The position numbers and the translations under genes are program-made. The notes under the pieces were generated by a model. The model was not told the DNA's origin. It worked only from the letters and a program-made list of their open reading frames with translations, and searched no databases. 64,000 nucleotides of DNA from an uncultured Clostridium sp. (lineage in GTDB: Bacteria; Bacillota; Clostridia; Clostridiales; Clostridiaceae). Positions 45,742-54,202 of the stretch are shown piece by piece. Every line of letters starts with the position of its first letter. Within the stretch, counting starts at the first letter, position 1. Location of the stretch: the NCBI GenBank assembly GCA_903789665.1, contig CAIFEX010000002.1, forward strand, positions 1 through 64,000, written 5' to 3'.

Positions 45742-47073
45742 ATGACAAATTCCAGAAATACAGCAGTTAAAATACTTAAAAAGGTATTGCACAATAATGC
45801 ATATTCCAATATAGTTTTAAGTGAGTACTTGAATAGAGAAAATTTGGATAGAAGGGACAGGGCATTTATTACAGAAATAGTATATGGAACTCTGAGGTAC
45901 AAATATACGATTGACAGTATACTGAACAGTTTTTTGAAAAATGGCGTTGGCAAATTGGATGAAGACATATTGAACATACTTAGAATATCCATATTTCAAC
46001 TGAGGTATTTAGACAAAGTACCTGAGTTTGCAGTGGTAAATGAAGCTGTAGAACTTTCAAAAAGGAAATCATTTAAATTGTCGAGACTGGTAAATGGTGT
46101 CCTGAGAAATTATTTAAGGAAGAGGAATATTGTGGGCTTTGGACAAAATGGTGACAAGATAGGAAGGTTATGTTTTAAGTATTCCTTTCCAAGATGGATG
46201 GTTGAACTTTTTATTTCCCAGTATGGCGAAGGTGTGGGTGAGACCATATTGAAAAACTCGAATATTGTTCCCAAAATTACAGTTAGAATAAATAGTTTAA
46301 AGGCAGATTACAAACAGGTTTGGAATAAGCTTGAAGAAAGTGGATACGACGTTGAGAGAGGTACTCTGTGCAGAGAGGCTTTGATTATAAAAAAAGGGAG
46401 CAGTATAGAGTCGAATCCGCTTTTTAAGAGGGGGTATATTACAGTTCAGGATGAAAGTTCAATGCTGGTAGCCCGTATTATGGATGTAAAAGAAAACATG
46501 ACTGTGCTTGATCTCTGCAGTGCCCCGGGAGGTAAGTCCTGCCACATATCAGAATTGATGGGAGATACGGGAAAAGTATATGCCTGTGATTTACATGAAA
46601 ATAAATTGGCACTTGTAAAGGAAAACGCAGATAGACTGGGAATCAAAAATATTATTTGTAATAAAATTGATGCTGAAGAATATGTGGAACAATTTCAGGG
46701 CATATCAGACAGAGTGCTCATTGACGTACCCTGTTCGGGGCTTGGAATAATCAGGAAGAAACCTGAAATCAAATGGACCAAGAATAAGAATTCTATAAAT
46801 AATTTAATAAAAATACAGAGAAATATTATGATCAATGCCTCGAAATATGTAAAAAAAAGTGGAAAACTTATATATTCTACGTGTACATTAAATAAGATGG
46901 AGAATGATGAAAATATAAGATGGTTTATTGGGAAAAATCCTCAATTTAAATTGGAAAAAATAAACTGTGGAGATTTTGAAAATATAATATATAATAGAGG
47001 AGGATATATGACAATACTTCCCAGTGAAAATGTAGATGGGTTTTTTATTGCAAAAATGATAAAATATAGGTAG
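45742..47073 (+). CDS. rsmB: 16S rRNA (cytosine-967-C5) methyltransferase RsmB
   Basis: RsmB methylates C967 in 16S rRNA. The 443-residue protein has a NusB-like N-terminal RNA-binding domain (to about 140) and an NOL1/NOP2/Sun methyltransferase domain with SAM motif [30 protein letters not shown] with the catalytic-type Cys, and [11 protein letters not shown] with the nucleophile Cys in TCT. ATG 45742 follows GAGGTAAAA. rlmN begins 13 bases after it. Confidence 0.95.
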   Translation: MTNSRNTAVKILKKVLHNNAYSNIVLSEYLNRENLDRRDRAFITEIVYGTLRYKYTIDSILNSFLKNGVGKLDEDILNILRISIFQLRYLDKVPEFAVVNEAVELSKRKSFKLSRLVNGVLRNYLRKRNIVGFGQNGDKIGRLCFKYSFPRWMVELFISQYGEGVGETILKNSNIVPKITVRINSLKADYKQVWNKLEESGYDVERGTLCREALIIKKGSSIESNPLFKRGYITVQDESSMLVARIMDVKENMTVLDLCSAPGGKSCHISELMGDTGKVYACDLHENKLALVKENADRLGIKNIICNKIDAEEYVEQFQGISDRVLIDVPCSGLGIIRKKPEIKWTKNKNSINNLIKIQRNIMINASKYVKKSGKLIYSTCTLNKMENDENIRWFIGKNPQFKLEKINCGDFENIIYNRGGYMTILPSENVDGFFIAKMIKYR

Positions 47074-47086
47074 GTGCAATAAATGT

Positions 47087-48184
47087 ATGTATAATATCTT
47101 TGACTTCAATATGGAAGACTTGAGAAGTTGGATGAAAAATAACGGCGAAAGCCAGTTTAGGGCAAATCAGGTAATGAACTGGCTTTACAAGAAAAACCAG
47201 TGGGATTTTGATTGTATGACCAACATTCCTAAATCCTTAATTGAGAAATTGAAAGAAAATTTTTATATAGAAATTCCAGAATTGATTAAAAGCTATCGTT
47301 CAAAATTAAAAGATACTGTTAAGTTTTTATATAAATATAGAGATGGAAATGTTATAGAAACAGTAGTTATGAAATATAAACACGGTAATTCCATATGTGT
47401 TTCAACGCAAATTGGATGTAGGATGGGCTGTAAATTTTGTGCATCTACTGTGGATGGTATGGTGAGAAATCTGAGCAGTGGAGAAATATTGGCCCAGGTT
47501 TTAAAATCTCAAAGTGAAATTGGAGAGAGAATATCAAATGTAGTGTTGATGGGAAGTGGAGAACCTCTTGACAATTATGACAATGTGCTAAAATTTTTAA
47601 ATATGTTAAATTGCGATTACAGCCTCAATATAGGTCAAAGACACATAACTCTTTCTACCTGTGGTATAGTGCCTAGAATAAGGCAATTGGCAGATGAAAA
47701 TCTACAGATCACGTTGGCTATATCTCTGCATTCAACAGATGATGTGACTAGAAGAAAGATCATGCCTATTGCAAATAGATATTCTATAGGGGAAATAATG
47801 GATTCATGCAGATATTATATAGACAAGACAGGCAGGAGAATATCTTTTGAATATGCTTTGGTAAGTGGTGTAAATGACAGCTTGCAATGTGCTGAAAATT
47901 TAATAGGGCTGTTAAAAGGTCTTCTGTGTCATGTAAATTTGATACCTGTAAATGAAGTTAGGGAAAATGATTTTAGAAAATCTTCTCTGAATAATATAAA
48001 AGATTTCTATGATAAACTTGTTGATAATAGAGTAGAAGTTACTATAAGAAGAGAAATGGGTTCGGATATAAACGCCGCTTGTGGGCAATTGAGAAGAAGT
48101 TATATAGAATCAAAAAGGTATAGAAAGGGTGTAGAAAATGGTGGGGATCTTATCAGATGTAGGCAAAGTAAGGAAGCTAAATGA
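47087..48184 (+). CDS. rlmN: Dual-specificity 23S rRNA/tRNA adenine C2 methyltransferase RlmN
   Basis: Radical SAM enzyme that methylates A2503 of 23S rRNA and A37 of some tRNAs. The 365-residue product has the 4Fe-4S cluster motif [11 protein letters not shown] (Cx3Cx2C), [15 protein letters not shown], the catalytic Cys in STCGIVP, and the C-terminal [14 protein letters not shown] with the methyl-carrying Cys. The last 47 bases run over the start of stp. ATG 47087 was chosen to match the family length. ATG 47083 is in another frame. Confidence 0.96.
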   Translation: MYNIFDFNMEDLRSWMKNNGESQFRANQVMNWLYKKNQWDFDCMTNIPKSLIEKLKENFYIEIPELIKSYRSKLKDTVKFLYKYRDGNVIETVVMKYKHGNSICVSTQIGCRMGCKFCASTVDGMVRNLSSGEILAQVLKSQSEIGERISNVVLMGSGEPLDNYDNVLKFLNMLNCDYSLNIGQRHITLSTCGIVPRIRQLADENLQITLAISLHSTDDVTRRKIMPIANRYSIGEIMDSCRYYIDKTGRRISFEYALVSGVNDSLQCAENLIGLLKGLLCHVNLIPVNEVRENDFRKSSLNNIKDFYDKLVDNRVEVTIRREMGSDINAACGQLRRSYIESKRYRKGVENGGDLIRCRQSKEAK

Positions 48185-48878
48185 AGATTTTGCAGATTTC
48201 TATAAGGGAAAGAATTTGAATCTATATGTGATAGCGGATGGAATGGGTGGACATAATGCAGGAGAAGTTGCAAGCAGAATTGCAGTTGAGACAACTATTT
48301 CCAATATAAAAGCTAGGGAAACGGTAGATATGAAAAAGGACCTTTTGGAAGCTATAAATCTGGCAAATGAAAAGATCTATAAATTGTCGAGAAGTAATGA
48401 TGAATTTGTTGGGATGGGGACAACTATAACGGCCTGTTTAGTAAGAGATATGAAGATGGTAGTAGCTAATGTAGGCGACAGTGGATGTTATATTTTAAAG
48501 TACGACGGTGTAGTAAAAATCACTAAAGATCATTCTCTTGTGCAGCAGTTGGTTGATGAAGGCAGTATAACGGAGGAGGAAGCTGCAAGTCATCCTAACA
48601 AAAATATAATAACCAGAGCACTTGGAACCAATCTATCCGTAAAAATAGATACCTTTGAGGTTGATTTGAGGGACGTCAGCAGGGTAATGCTCTGTACTGA
48701 CGGTTTGTCTAATGGGGTAAATACTGATGAAATGTTTGATATAATAATGAATAACAATAACGAGGATGCATGTAAACAGTTAATTGAACTCAGCAACCTT
48801 AGAGGCGGAAAAGATAATATATCAGTTATTGTATTTGAAGGAGAGGGTAAAGATGATAGGGACGATGCTAGGAAATAG
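48138..48878 (+). CDS. stp: PP2C-family Ser/Thr protein phosphatase (Stp/PrpC)
   Basis: Metal-dependent phosphatase that reverses PrkC phosphorylation. The 246-residue protein has the PP2C motifs: [10 protein letters not shown] with the metal Asp in the next strand, [34 protein letters not shown], and [22 protein letters not shown]. The start (ATG 48138, with RBS AAGGGTGT) lies inside rlmN, and the end overlaps prkC by 26 bases. Confidence 0.95.
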   Translation: MVGILSDVGKVRKLNEDFADFYKGKNLNLYVIADGMGGHNAGEVASRIAVETTISNIKARETVDMKKDLLEAINLANEKIYKLSRSNDEFVGMGTTITACLVRDMKMVVANVGDSGCYILKYDGVVKITKDHSLVQQLVDEGSITEEEAASHPNKNIITRALGTNLSVKIDTFEVDLRDVSRVMLCTDGLSNGVNTDEMFDIIMNNNNEDACKQLIELSNLRGGKDNISVIVFEGEGKDDRDDARK

Positions 48879-50817
48879 ATATGAACCGTTGGAAAAAATA
48901 GGGGAAGGTGGAATGGCAGTTGTCTATAAGGCTAAGGACCACCTGTTAAATAGAAATGTAGCTGTGAAAGTTCTTAAAGAACAATTTTCCAGCGATACGG
49001 AATTTGTTGAAAAATTTAAAAGGGAAGCTACGGCAGCAGCAAGCCTTTCGGACAATAATATAGTCAATATATATGACGTGGGCAGCCAGAATGATATAAA
49101 TTATATTGTAATGGAATATGTCTCAGGGAAGACACTAAAACAGATAATAAAAGAAGAAGTCAGAATACCTCCGGAGAAAACAGTAGAAATAGCTATTCAG
49201 ATAGCTAAAGCCCTCAGATGTGCACATAGGAATAATATTATACATAGGGATATAAAGCCTCATAATATTCTTGTAACGGAAGATGGAATAGTAAAGGTAA
49301 CAGATTTTGGAATTGCAAAAGCTTCTAATTCAGTTACTATAACCAATTCAAATAAAATAATGGGTTCTGCACATTATTTTTCTCCTGAACAGGCAAGGGG
49401 CAGCTTTGTAGATTTTAGAACGGACATCTATTCTCTAGGAATAGTAATGTATGAAATGGTTACAGGTAAAGTACCCTATGATGCAGAGAGCCCGGTGTCC
49501 ATAGCGTTAAAACATATACAGGAGCCAGTGGTTCCCCCCATCAAATTGAATGAAAACGTACCGGAAGGTCTAAATAAATTGATCTTGAAGGCCGTGGAAA
49601 AGGAACCTATAAAAAGGTATCAGACCATGGATGATATGCTTGTAGATTTAAAAAAAATAGAGAATAATCAAAAGCTTAATTTGGCAGAAGATGATTTGAA
49701 TGACGATATGACGAGGATAATGGATCCTGTAGATGTAAATGACAATTATAAAAATGAAGACGAGGATTATGATGAAGATGAAGTTGAGCCGGAGAAGAAA
49801 AAAAACAAGTCACCTGCCCTTGATCCGAAAAAAAAGAAAACCATACTTATAATAGCATTGATTGTGTTGATAACAGTAATAGGTGCAGTTTCAGGATATT
49901 TTGCATTCAGCAGAAATTCTTCGGAAGTTTCAGTACCCAATATAGTGGGAATGAAACGGGATCAAGCTAAGAAGTTAGTGGAAAGTAAGAAACTCAATTT
50001 TGTAGTTGGGGCGAAACAAAAAAGTGATAAACCTGCAGGTACTGTACTGGAATGTTTTCCTAAATCAGGTACTAAAGTAAAAATACATTCAGATGTGAGG
50101 GTGATTATAAGTGGAGGCAGCGATACCATGGGCGTTCCAAATGTAGTGGGTATTGATTTGGGTACTGCCAAAAGTATTATCACCAGCAGTGGTCTTAGTG
50201 TGGGCAATATTTCCTACAGATACAGCGATAATGTATCTCAAGGTCAGGTTGTAAGCCAGGATCCGGAAGCTGACTCTAAAGTGAAGAATGGTACTAAGGT
50301 GAATCTTGTAGTGAGCAAGGGACCCGAATCAAAATATGTGACAGTTCCGGACGTCTCAGGCAAGAGTATAAGTGAAGCAAGAGCCATAATGCAGGGTGCA
50401 GGCCTGAAAGTTGTGGAAAATCCAGTGGAAACTTCCGATAGAAATCAGGAGAATATGGGAGTTACAAATCAGAGTGTAGGTGCTTCAAGGCAGGTTAAAG
50501 AAGGCACTTCCGTGACTTTGACTTATTATGTATATAAACAGCCTCAAGGTGAGCAGGGAATGAACAGCAATCAGGGTTCACAGGAAGGTAATACTGGAAG
50601 CAATACTGGCAGTAATACTGCAGGCAGCGGACAGCAGAGCAGCGGCGGAAATACAGGCAGCGGCCAGCAGAGCGGTGGCCAGCAGAGCGGCGGCAGTCAG
50701 CAGGGCGGTGGCCAGCAGGGTAATAATGGAAGCGGAAACAATTCCAATAACAGCAATACAGGCAACCGCAGTAACTCAAATTACAATTACAGTGATTACA
50801 ATAATTCCAGAAGATAG
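48853..50817 (+). CDS. prkC: Ser/Thr protein kinase with PASTA repeats (PrkC/StkP type)
   Basis: Transmembrane kinase thought to sense peptidoglycan or lipid II and phosphorylate cell-wall and other proteins. The kinase domain has GEGGMAVVYKAKD, HRDIKPHNILV, DFGIAKA and SPEQARG. One membrane helix follows (residues 331-353, in IALIVLITVIGAVSGYF). Three extracellular PASTA repeats span about 360-560. They are followed by an unusual tail of about 90 residues very rich in Gly, Gln, Ser and Asn. ATG 48853 gives 654 residues and follows GGAGAGGG. The frame opens upstream at 48784, within stp. Confidence 0.96.
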   Translation: MIGTMLGNRYEPLEKIGEGGMAVVYKAKDHLLNRNVAVKVLKEQFSSDTEFVEKFKREATAAASLSDNNIVNIYDVGSQNDINYIVMEYVSGKTLKQIIKEEVRIPPEKTVEIAIQIAKALRCAHRNNIIHRDIKPHNILVTEDGIVKVTDFGIAKASNSVTITNSNKIMGSAHYFSPEQARGSFVDFRTDIYSLGIVMYEMVTGKVPYDAESPVSIALKHIQEPVVPPIKLNENVPEGLNKLILKAVEKEPIKRYQTMDDMLVDLKKIENNQKLNLAEDDLNDDMTRIMDPVDVNDNYKNEDEDYDEDEVEPEKKKNKSPALDPKKKKTILIIALIVLITVIGAVSGYFAFSRNSSEVSVPNIVGMKRDQAKKLVESKKLNFVVGAKQKSDKPAGTVLECFPKSGTKVKIHSDVRVIISGGSDTMGVPNVVGIDLGTAKSIITSSGLSVGNISYRYSDNVSQGQVVSQDPEADSKVKNGTKVNLVVSKGPESKYVTVPDVSGKSISEARAIMQGAGLKVVENPVETSDRNQENMGVTNQSVGASRQVKEGTSVTLTYYVYKQPQGEQGMNSNQGSQEGNTGSNTGSNTAGSGQQSSGGNTGSGQQSGGQQSGGSQQGGGQQGNNGSGNNSNNSNTGNRSNSNYNYSDYNNSRR

Positions 50818-50862
50818 AATAGGCGAGGTATAAAACAATATTGAACTAGATTAGGAGAAATT

Positions 50863-51729
50863 ATGAAGGGAATTGTAGTAAAAGGCATAGGAGGATTTTA
50901 TTATATAAAAACCAAAGACAGAACAATTGAATGTAAAGCCAGGGGGAAATTTAGATACAGCGGTCTTTCCCCCATGGTTGGAGATAACGTCGATATCAGT
51001 ATTGAGAGGGACCAGGGAGTTATTGATAAAATTTATCCTAGAATAAGTCAGTTAAAGCGTCCTTTAGTTGCCAATGTAACTCAGGTATTGGTGATTTTTG
51101 CATTTAATCACCCTAAAATGAATGAAGATCTTTTAAATAGAATTCTCATAAATTGTGAATACAGTGGATTAAAGATAATTGTGTGTTTTAATAAGATGGA
51201 TTTGTCCAAGAATAAAGTGGAGCTTGAGCTTGTAGACAGAATAAGAAGTGTGGGTTATGAAATACTGCAGCTTGGTGCAAAAAAAGGATATGGAATTGAT
51301 GCTGTCAGGGAGAAATTAAGCGGAAATGTTACAGTTCTATGTGGACCTTCTGGGGTAGGAAAATCTACTATTTTAAATTTCCTTTGTGGAAAAGAACTTA
51401 TGAAAACCGGTAAAGTGAGTGAAAAATTAAACAGGGGGAAACACACTACAAGGTACAGTCAGTTGATAGAAGTTGTTGAAAAGGGGTTTCTAGTGGATAC
51501 CCCTGGTTTTTCTTCACTTGATACAACTGACATACCTCCAGAAGAACTTCAATACTGTTTTCCTGAATTTATGAAATCTATAGGAAAGTGTAAATTTGCA
51601 GGATGTTTTCATTATAAGGAACCTAAATGTGCTGTTAAAAGTTCTGTGGAAAGAGGAAGTATAAGCAGTGAAAGATACAATTTCTATATTAAAGTCCTAA
51701 AAGAAATTTTTTCACATGAGAGATATTGA
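50863..51729 (+). CDS. rsgA: Ribosome small-subunit GTPase RsgA
   Basis: Circularly permuted GTPase that checks 30S maturation. The 288-residue protein has an N-terminal OB fold, then G4 (NKMD) before G1 (GPSGVGKST) and G3 (DTPGFSSLD), the permuted order, and a C-terminal zinc knuckle [14 protein letters not shown]. In Bacillus, CpgA is phosphorylated by PrkC, whose gene is just upstream, which suggests but does not prove the same here. ATG 50863. Confidence 0.96.
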   Translation: MKGIVVKGIGGFYYIKTKDRTIECKARGKFRYSGLSPMVGDNVDISIERDQGVIDKIYPRISQLKRPLVANVTQVLVIFAFNHPKMNEDLLNRILINCEYSGLKIIVCFNKMDLSKNKVELELVDRIRSVGYEILQLGAKKGYGIDAVREKLSGNVTVLCGPSGVGKSTILNFLCGKELMKTGKVSEKLNRGKHTTRYSQLIEVVEKGFLVDTPGFSSLDTTDIPPEELQYCFPEFMKSIGKCKFAGCFHYKEPKCAVKSSVERGSISSERYNFYIKVLKEIFSHERY

Positions 51730-51766
51730 GTTAAATACATTTATATTAAAAAGGAGATAATACGCA

Positions 51767-52417
51767 ATGGTAAAAATAGCACCTTCCATATTGTCGGCAG
51801 ACTTTTCCAAATTGGGAGAAGAAATAAGATCTTTGGACAGATGTGGGGCGGATTTAATTCACATAGATGTGATGGATGGAAGTTTTGTACCCAATATAAG
51901 CTTTGGAGTTCCCATAGTACAGAGCATAAGAAAATGTACCAGATTGCCCTTTGATGTACATTTGATGATACGGGAACCTTCTAGGTATGTAGAGAGTTTT
52001 GCAAAAGCAGGTGCGGATATCATAACGGTTCATTTTGAAGCCGACAGTCATTTGGATAGGACGTTGAATTACATAAGGAGTTTAGGTGTGAAGACGGCAG
52101 TGGCGTTGAATCCAGCTACATTGGTAGACAATTTAAAATATCTGGTGCCTTATCTGGATATGGTTCTCATAATGTCTGTGAACCCCGGATTCGGAGGACA
52201 AAAATACATAGATTACTGTTCTAGAAAAATAAGAGAAGTGAGGGATTTAAAAGATAGATATAACAAAAACTTGATGATAGAAGTTGACGGCGGTATCTCA
52301 AAATACAATATAGGAAATGTAGTGAAAAACGGTGCGGATGTAATAGTGGCAGGTTCCGCCGTATTTAAAAATGGGAGGATAAAAGACAATATAGAAATGC
52401 TGAGAGAGGGAATTTAA
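51767..52417 (+). CDS. rpe: Ribulose-phosphate 3-epimerase
   Basis: Rpe interconverts ribulose-5-P and xylulose-5-P in the pentose phosphate pathway. It is a TIM barrel of 216 residues with IAPSILSADFSKLGEE, LIHIDVMDGSFVPN (metal His and Asp), FDVHLMI, MSVNPGFGGQKYI and the C-terminal VDGGI, VAGSAVF phosphate site. ATG 51767 follows AAGGAGATA. One base separates it from the thiN start. Confidence 0.97.
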   Translation: MVKIAPSILSADFSKLGEEIRSLDRCGADLIHIDVMDGSFVPNISFGVPIVQSIRKCTRLPFDVHLMIREPSRYVESFAKAGADIITVHFEADSHLDRTLNYIRSLGVKTAVALNPATLVDNLKYLVPYLDMVLIMSVNPGFGGQKYIDYCSRKIREVRDLKDRYNKNLMIEVDGGISKYNIGNVVKNGADVIVAGSAVFKNGRIKDNIEMLREGI

Positions 52418-52418
52418 C

Positions 52419-53054
52419 GTGAAAGTGGTTATAGTATCAGGAGGAAGTGCTCCTTCAAAAAAATTGCTTGAGAGAGAACTTAATAAAGATTCAATTTTAA
52501 TATGTGCTGACAGCGGCGGAAATTGCCTTTATAGGTATAACATACTGCCCAAATATCTCATGGGAGATTTTGATTCCATAGATGGAGAAGTCTTAAATTT
52601 TTTTAAATACAAAGGTTGTATTATAGAAGAATATCCCAAGGTTAAGGACTGTACAGATACCGAAATTGTAATTGACAAAGCTCTTGGACTAAAACCAGAT
52701 GAAATAGTGCTGCTTGGGGTTACAGGAAGCAGAGTGGACCACCTTTTGGGAAATCTGGGTATGCTTTTGAAATGCAATTTAAGTGGAGTTAAGGCTTATA
52801 TAAAAGATGAACACAATACTATTGAGCTGGTTGACAAATCCACCAGAATAGAAGGTGAAGAGGGTGAAACTTTTTCACTGTATGCCTATTGTGATGTAGT
52901 TAAAAATTTAAGTATAATAGGTGCAAAGTACAAACTTGATAACTATGACTTGAAGTTGGGTGACGGCAGGACCATATCAAATGAATTTTTGAAGAAAAGT
53001 GCAGATATAGTATTTGACAGCGGGAGACTGCTTCTGATGAAAAGCAGAGACTGA
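52419..53054 (+). CDS. thiN: Thiamine diphosphokinase
   Basis: ThiN converts thiamine to thiamine diphosphate. The 211-residue protein has ADSGGNCLYRYNI-like and GDFDSIDGEV motifs, KDCTDTEIVIDKAL, GVTGSRVDHLLGNLGML, all typical for the TPK family. The GTG at 52419 follows the rpe stop almost directly, and its ribosome site is in rpe. The rpe-thiN-(small gene)-spoVM order matches the yloR/S-spoVM region of Bacillus. Confidence 0.94.
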   Translation: MKVVIVSGGSAPSKKLLERELNKDSILICADSGGNCLYRYNILPKYLMGDFDSIDGEVLNFFKYKGCIIEEYPKVKDCTDTEIVIDKALGLKPDEIVLLGVTGSRVDHLLGNLGMLLKCNLSGVKAYIKDEHNTIELVDKSTRIEGEEGETFSLYAYCDVVKNLSIIGAKYKLDNYDLKLGDGRTISNEFLKKSADIVFDSGRLLLMKSRD

Positions 53055-53059
53055 ATTCG

Positions 53060-53089
53060 ATTGACAATTGACAGCTGACAATTGTCAAT
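53060..53089 (+). repeat. Inverted repeat after thiN
   Basis: ATTGACAATTG (53060-53070) and CAATTGTCAAT (53079-53089) pair perfectly over 11 bp around an 8-base loop, directly after the thiN stop. There is no T run, so it is more a dispersed-repeat-type hairpin or processing site than a standard terminator. Confidence 0.7.
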
Positions 53090-53159
53090 TGAAAATGTGG
53101 TAACAATAATGCTGTTTGGTGCATATAATAGTATAGAGCAATTTTTAAGGTATAATGAT

Positions 53160-53330
53160 GTGAAAAAGAGGGGACTCAGAAGAAGAACAAAGAAAAAAAT
53201 TGGATTAGTAGCTTTGTCCATAGGTGTGGGATTTTTGATGACAGTTATTATTCCCATATGGGGATGGATAATAGCTGCAGGTGCTGGATTGATTTATTGT
53301 GGATGGTATCTAATAGAACATCATAAATAA
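53160..53330 (+). CDS. Small two-helix membrane protein upstream of spoVM
   Basis: Predicted 56-residue protein starting with a strongly basic segment (KKRGLRRRTKKK), then two hydrophobic helices (GLVALSIGVGFLMTVIIP and WIIAAGAGLIYCGWYLI) and a short His-rich end. I do not recognise a named family. GTG 53160 follows AAGG at 53147-53150, a weak site. An ATG at 53109 would extend the frame by 17 residues of uncertain value. A SigE-like -10 (CATATAAT, 53122-53129) lies just upstream and would favour the GTG. It is 12 bases from spoVM, so both are probably on one transcript. A sporulation role is inferred from that only. Confidence 0.7.
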   Translation: MKKRGLRRRTKKKIGLVALSIGVGFLMTVIIPIWGWIIAAGAGLIYCGWYLIEHHK

Positions 53331-53342
53331 GGAGGTAATTTG

Positions 53343-53414
53343 ATGAAAATTATTGCATTTAAACTTCCAGGTATCCTGTCTGCAATTATAAAATTTTTTA
53401 CCAGGAGAAAATGA
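53343..53414 (+). CDS. spoVM: Stage V sporulation protein SpoVM
   Basis: A 23-codon gene, too short for usual ORF cut-offs. ATG 53343 stands 6 bases after GGAGGT and ends at TGA 53414. The peptide begins MKIIAFKLPG and ends in FFTRRK. It is amphipathic with a basic end, and Pro9 follows KL as in B. subtilis SpoVM (MKFYTIKLPK, 26 residues). SpoVM recognises the convex forespore membrane and anchors SpoIVA. The identity is supported by sequence, length and position between thiN and rpmB, the place of spoVM in Bacillus. SpoIVA is encoded at 36.5 kb in this window. Confidence 0.88.
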   Translation: MKIIAFKLPGILSAIIKFFTRRK

Positions 53415-53443
53415 TCTCGTATTTATAATAAACACAAGACGCA

Positions 53444-53477
53444 AAAAATGCAATTGTAACTAAACAACTGCATTTTT
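53444..53477. terminator. Bidirectional terminator between spoVM and rpmB
   Basis: AAAAATGCAATTG (53444-53456) pairs with CAACTGCATTTTT (53465-53477) with one mismatch. It has A-rich and T-rich flanks, so it can serve spoVM on the plus and rpmB on the minus strand. Confidence 0.75.
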
Positions 53478-53481
53478 ATTT

Positions 53482-53673
53482 TTATATGGCACGTTTAACC
53501 TTTCCTGAACGAAGACATCTCGAACAAACATGTATAGTTTTTGGTGTACCATTGACTATAGCTTTGATTTTTCTTATATTCGGAGACCAAGTTCTTTTGG
53601 ATTGACGGTGTGAATGGCTGTATTGTACTCCAAACGCAACACCTTTACCACATATATCACATTTTCTTGACAT
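53482..53673 (-). CDS. rpmB: Large-subunit ribosomal protein bL28
   Basis: 63-residue bL28. It begins MSRKCDICGKGVAFG and has the second zinc pair in HVCSRCLRSGKVKR, a C+ form with CxxC pairs that bind zinc. The frame extends 13 residues upstream, but the start at 53673 fits the family and follows an AGGAGG-type site (53683-53688 on the other strand). It faces against its neighbours, as rpmB does in Bacillus between spoVM and yloU. Confidence 0.96.
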   Translation of the reverse strand: MSRKCDICGKGVAFGVQYSHSHRQSKRTWSPNIRKIKAIVNGTPKTIHVCSRCLRSGKVKRAI

Positions 53674-53717
53674 TGTAAACACCTCCTTAAGAGTTTTACA
53701 TGATTCAAACATAAATT

Positions 53718-53726
53718 ATTTTACCA
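53718..53726 (-). promoter_or_regulatory. Promoter of rpmB
   Basis: On the minus strand TGgTAAAAT (53726 down to 53718) is an extended -10, 45 bases before the rpmB start. A TTGCAT lies 18 bases upstream of the hexamer as a weak -35. Confidence 0.5.
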
Positions 53727-53773
53727 CAGAACATGTGATACATGCAAGGGTTGGTTAAAGTTTAAGTATTGGC

Positions 53774-53803
53774 TTGAATAGTAAAATGCCTTTATGGTAT
53801 TAT
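53774..53803 (+). promoter_or_regulatory. Promoter of the Asp23-fakA-recG genes
   Basis: TTGAAT (53774-53779), an 18-base spacer and TGgTATTAT (hexamer 53798-53803). The extended -10 compensates for the imperfect -35. The next gene starts 31 bases later. Confidence 0.6.
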
Positions 53804-53834
53804 AAAATATGATATTGAAAGAGGAGGTTTTTAA

Positions 53835-54185
53835 ATGATAGGCAGTATCGATAAGGAAAATGGATATATAGATTATTCAGAAGAAGTAGTTGCCAATATA
53901 GTTGGATTATCCACCATGGAATGTTATGGTGTAGTGGGAATGGCTTCTAAAAGTGCTAAGGATGGTTTTTGGGAATTGATAAAAGGTGAAAATTTAAGTA
54001 AAGGGGTAAAAGTTCGCTCTAAAAATAATGAATTGATCATAGAACTGCATATAATTGTAGAGTATGGAACAAAGATATCTGTAATTGCAAATAACATAAT
54101 ACAAAAGGTAAAATACAACCTGGAGAACTATACAGGACTTAAGGTATCAACTATTACAGTGAATGTTCAAGGTGTTAGAGTCTAG
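53835..54185 (+). CDS. yloU: Asp23/Gls24 family protein (YloU)
   Basis: 116-residue Asp23-type protein with GYIDYSEEVVANIVGLSTMECYGVVGM (seen in pieces: IDYSEEVVANIVGL, ECYGVVGM), and the C-terminal IVEYGTKISVIANNIIQKVK, then STITVNVQGV. The family is associated with cell-envelope stress in Gram-positives. Molecular function is unknown. It is placed directly before fakA (17 bases), as in Bacillus (yloU-yloV). ATG 53835 follows AGAGGAGG. Confidence 0.93.
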   Translation: MIGSIDKENGYIDYSEEVVANIVGLSTMECYGVVGMASKSAKDGFWELIKGENLSKGVKVRSKNNELIIELHIIVEYGTKISVIANNIIQKVKYNLENYTGLKVSTITVNVQGVRV

Positions 54186-54202
54186 GGAGGTAATTTGTAA
54201 AA

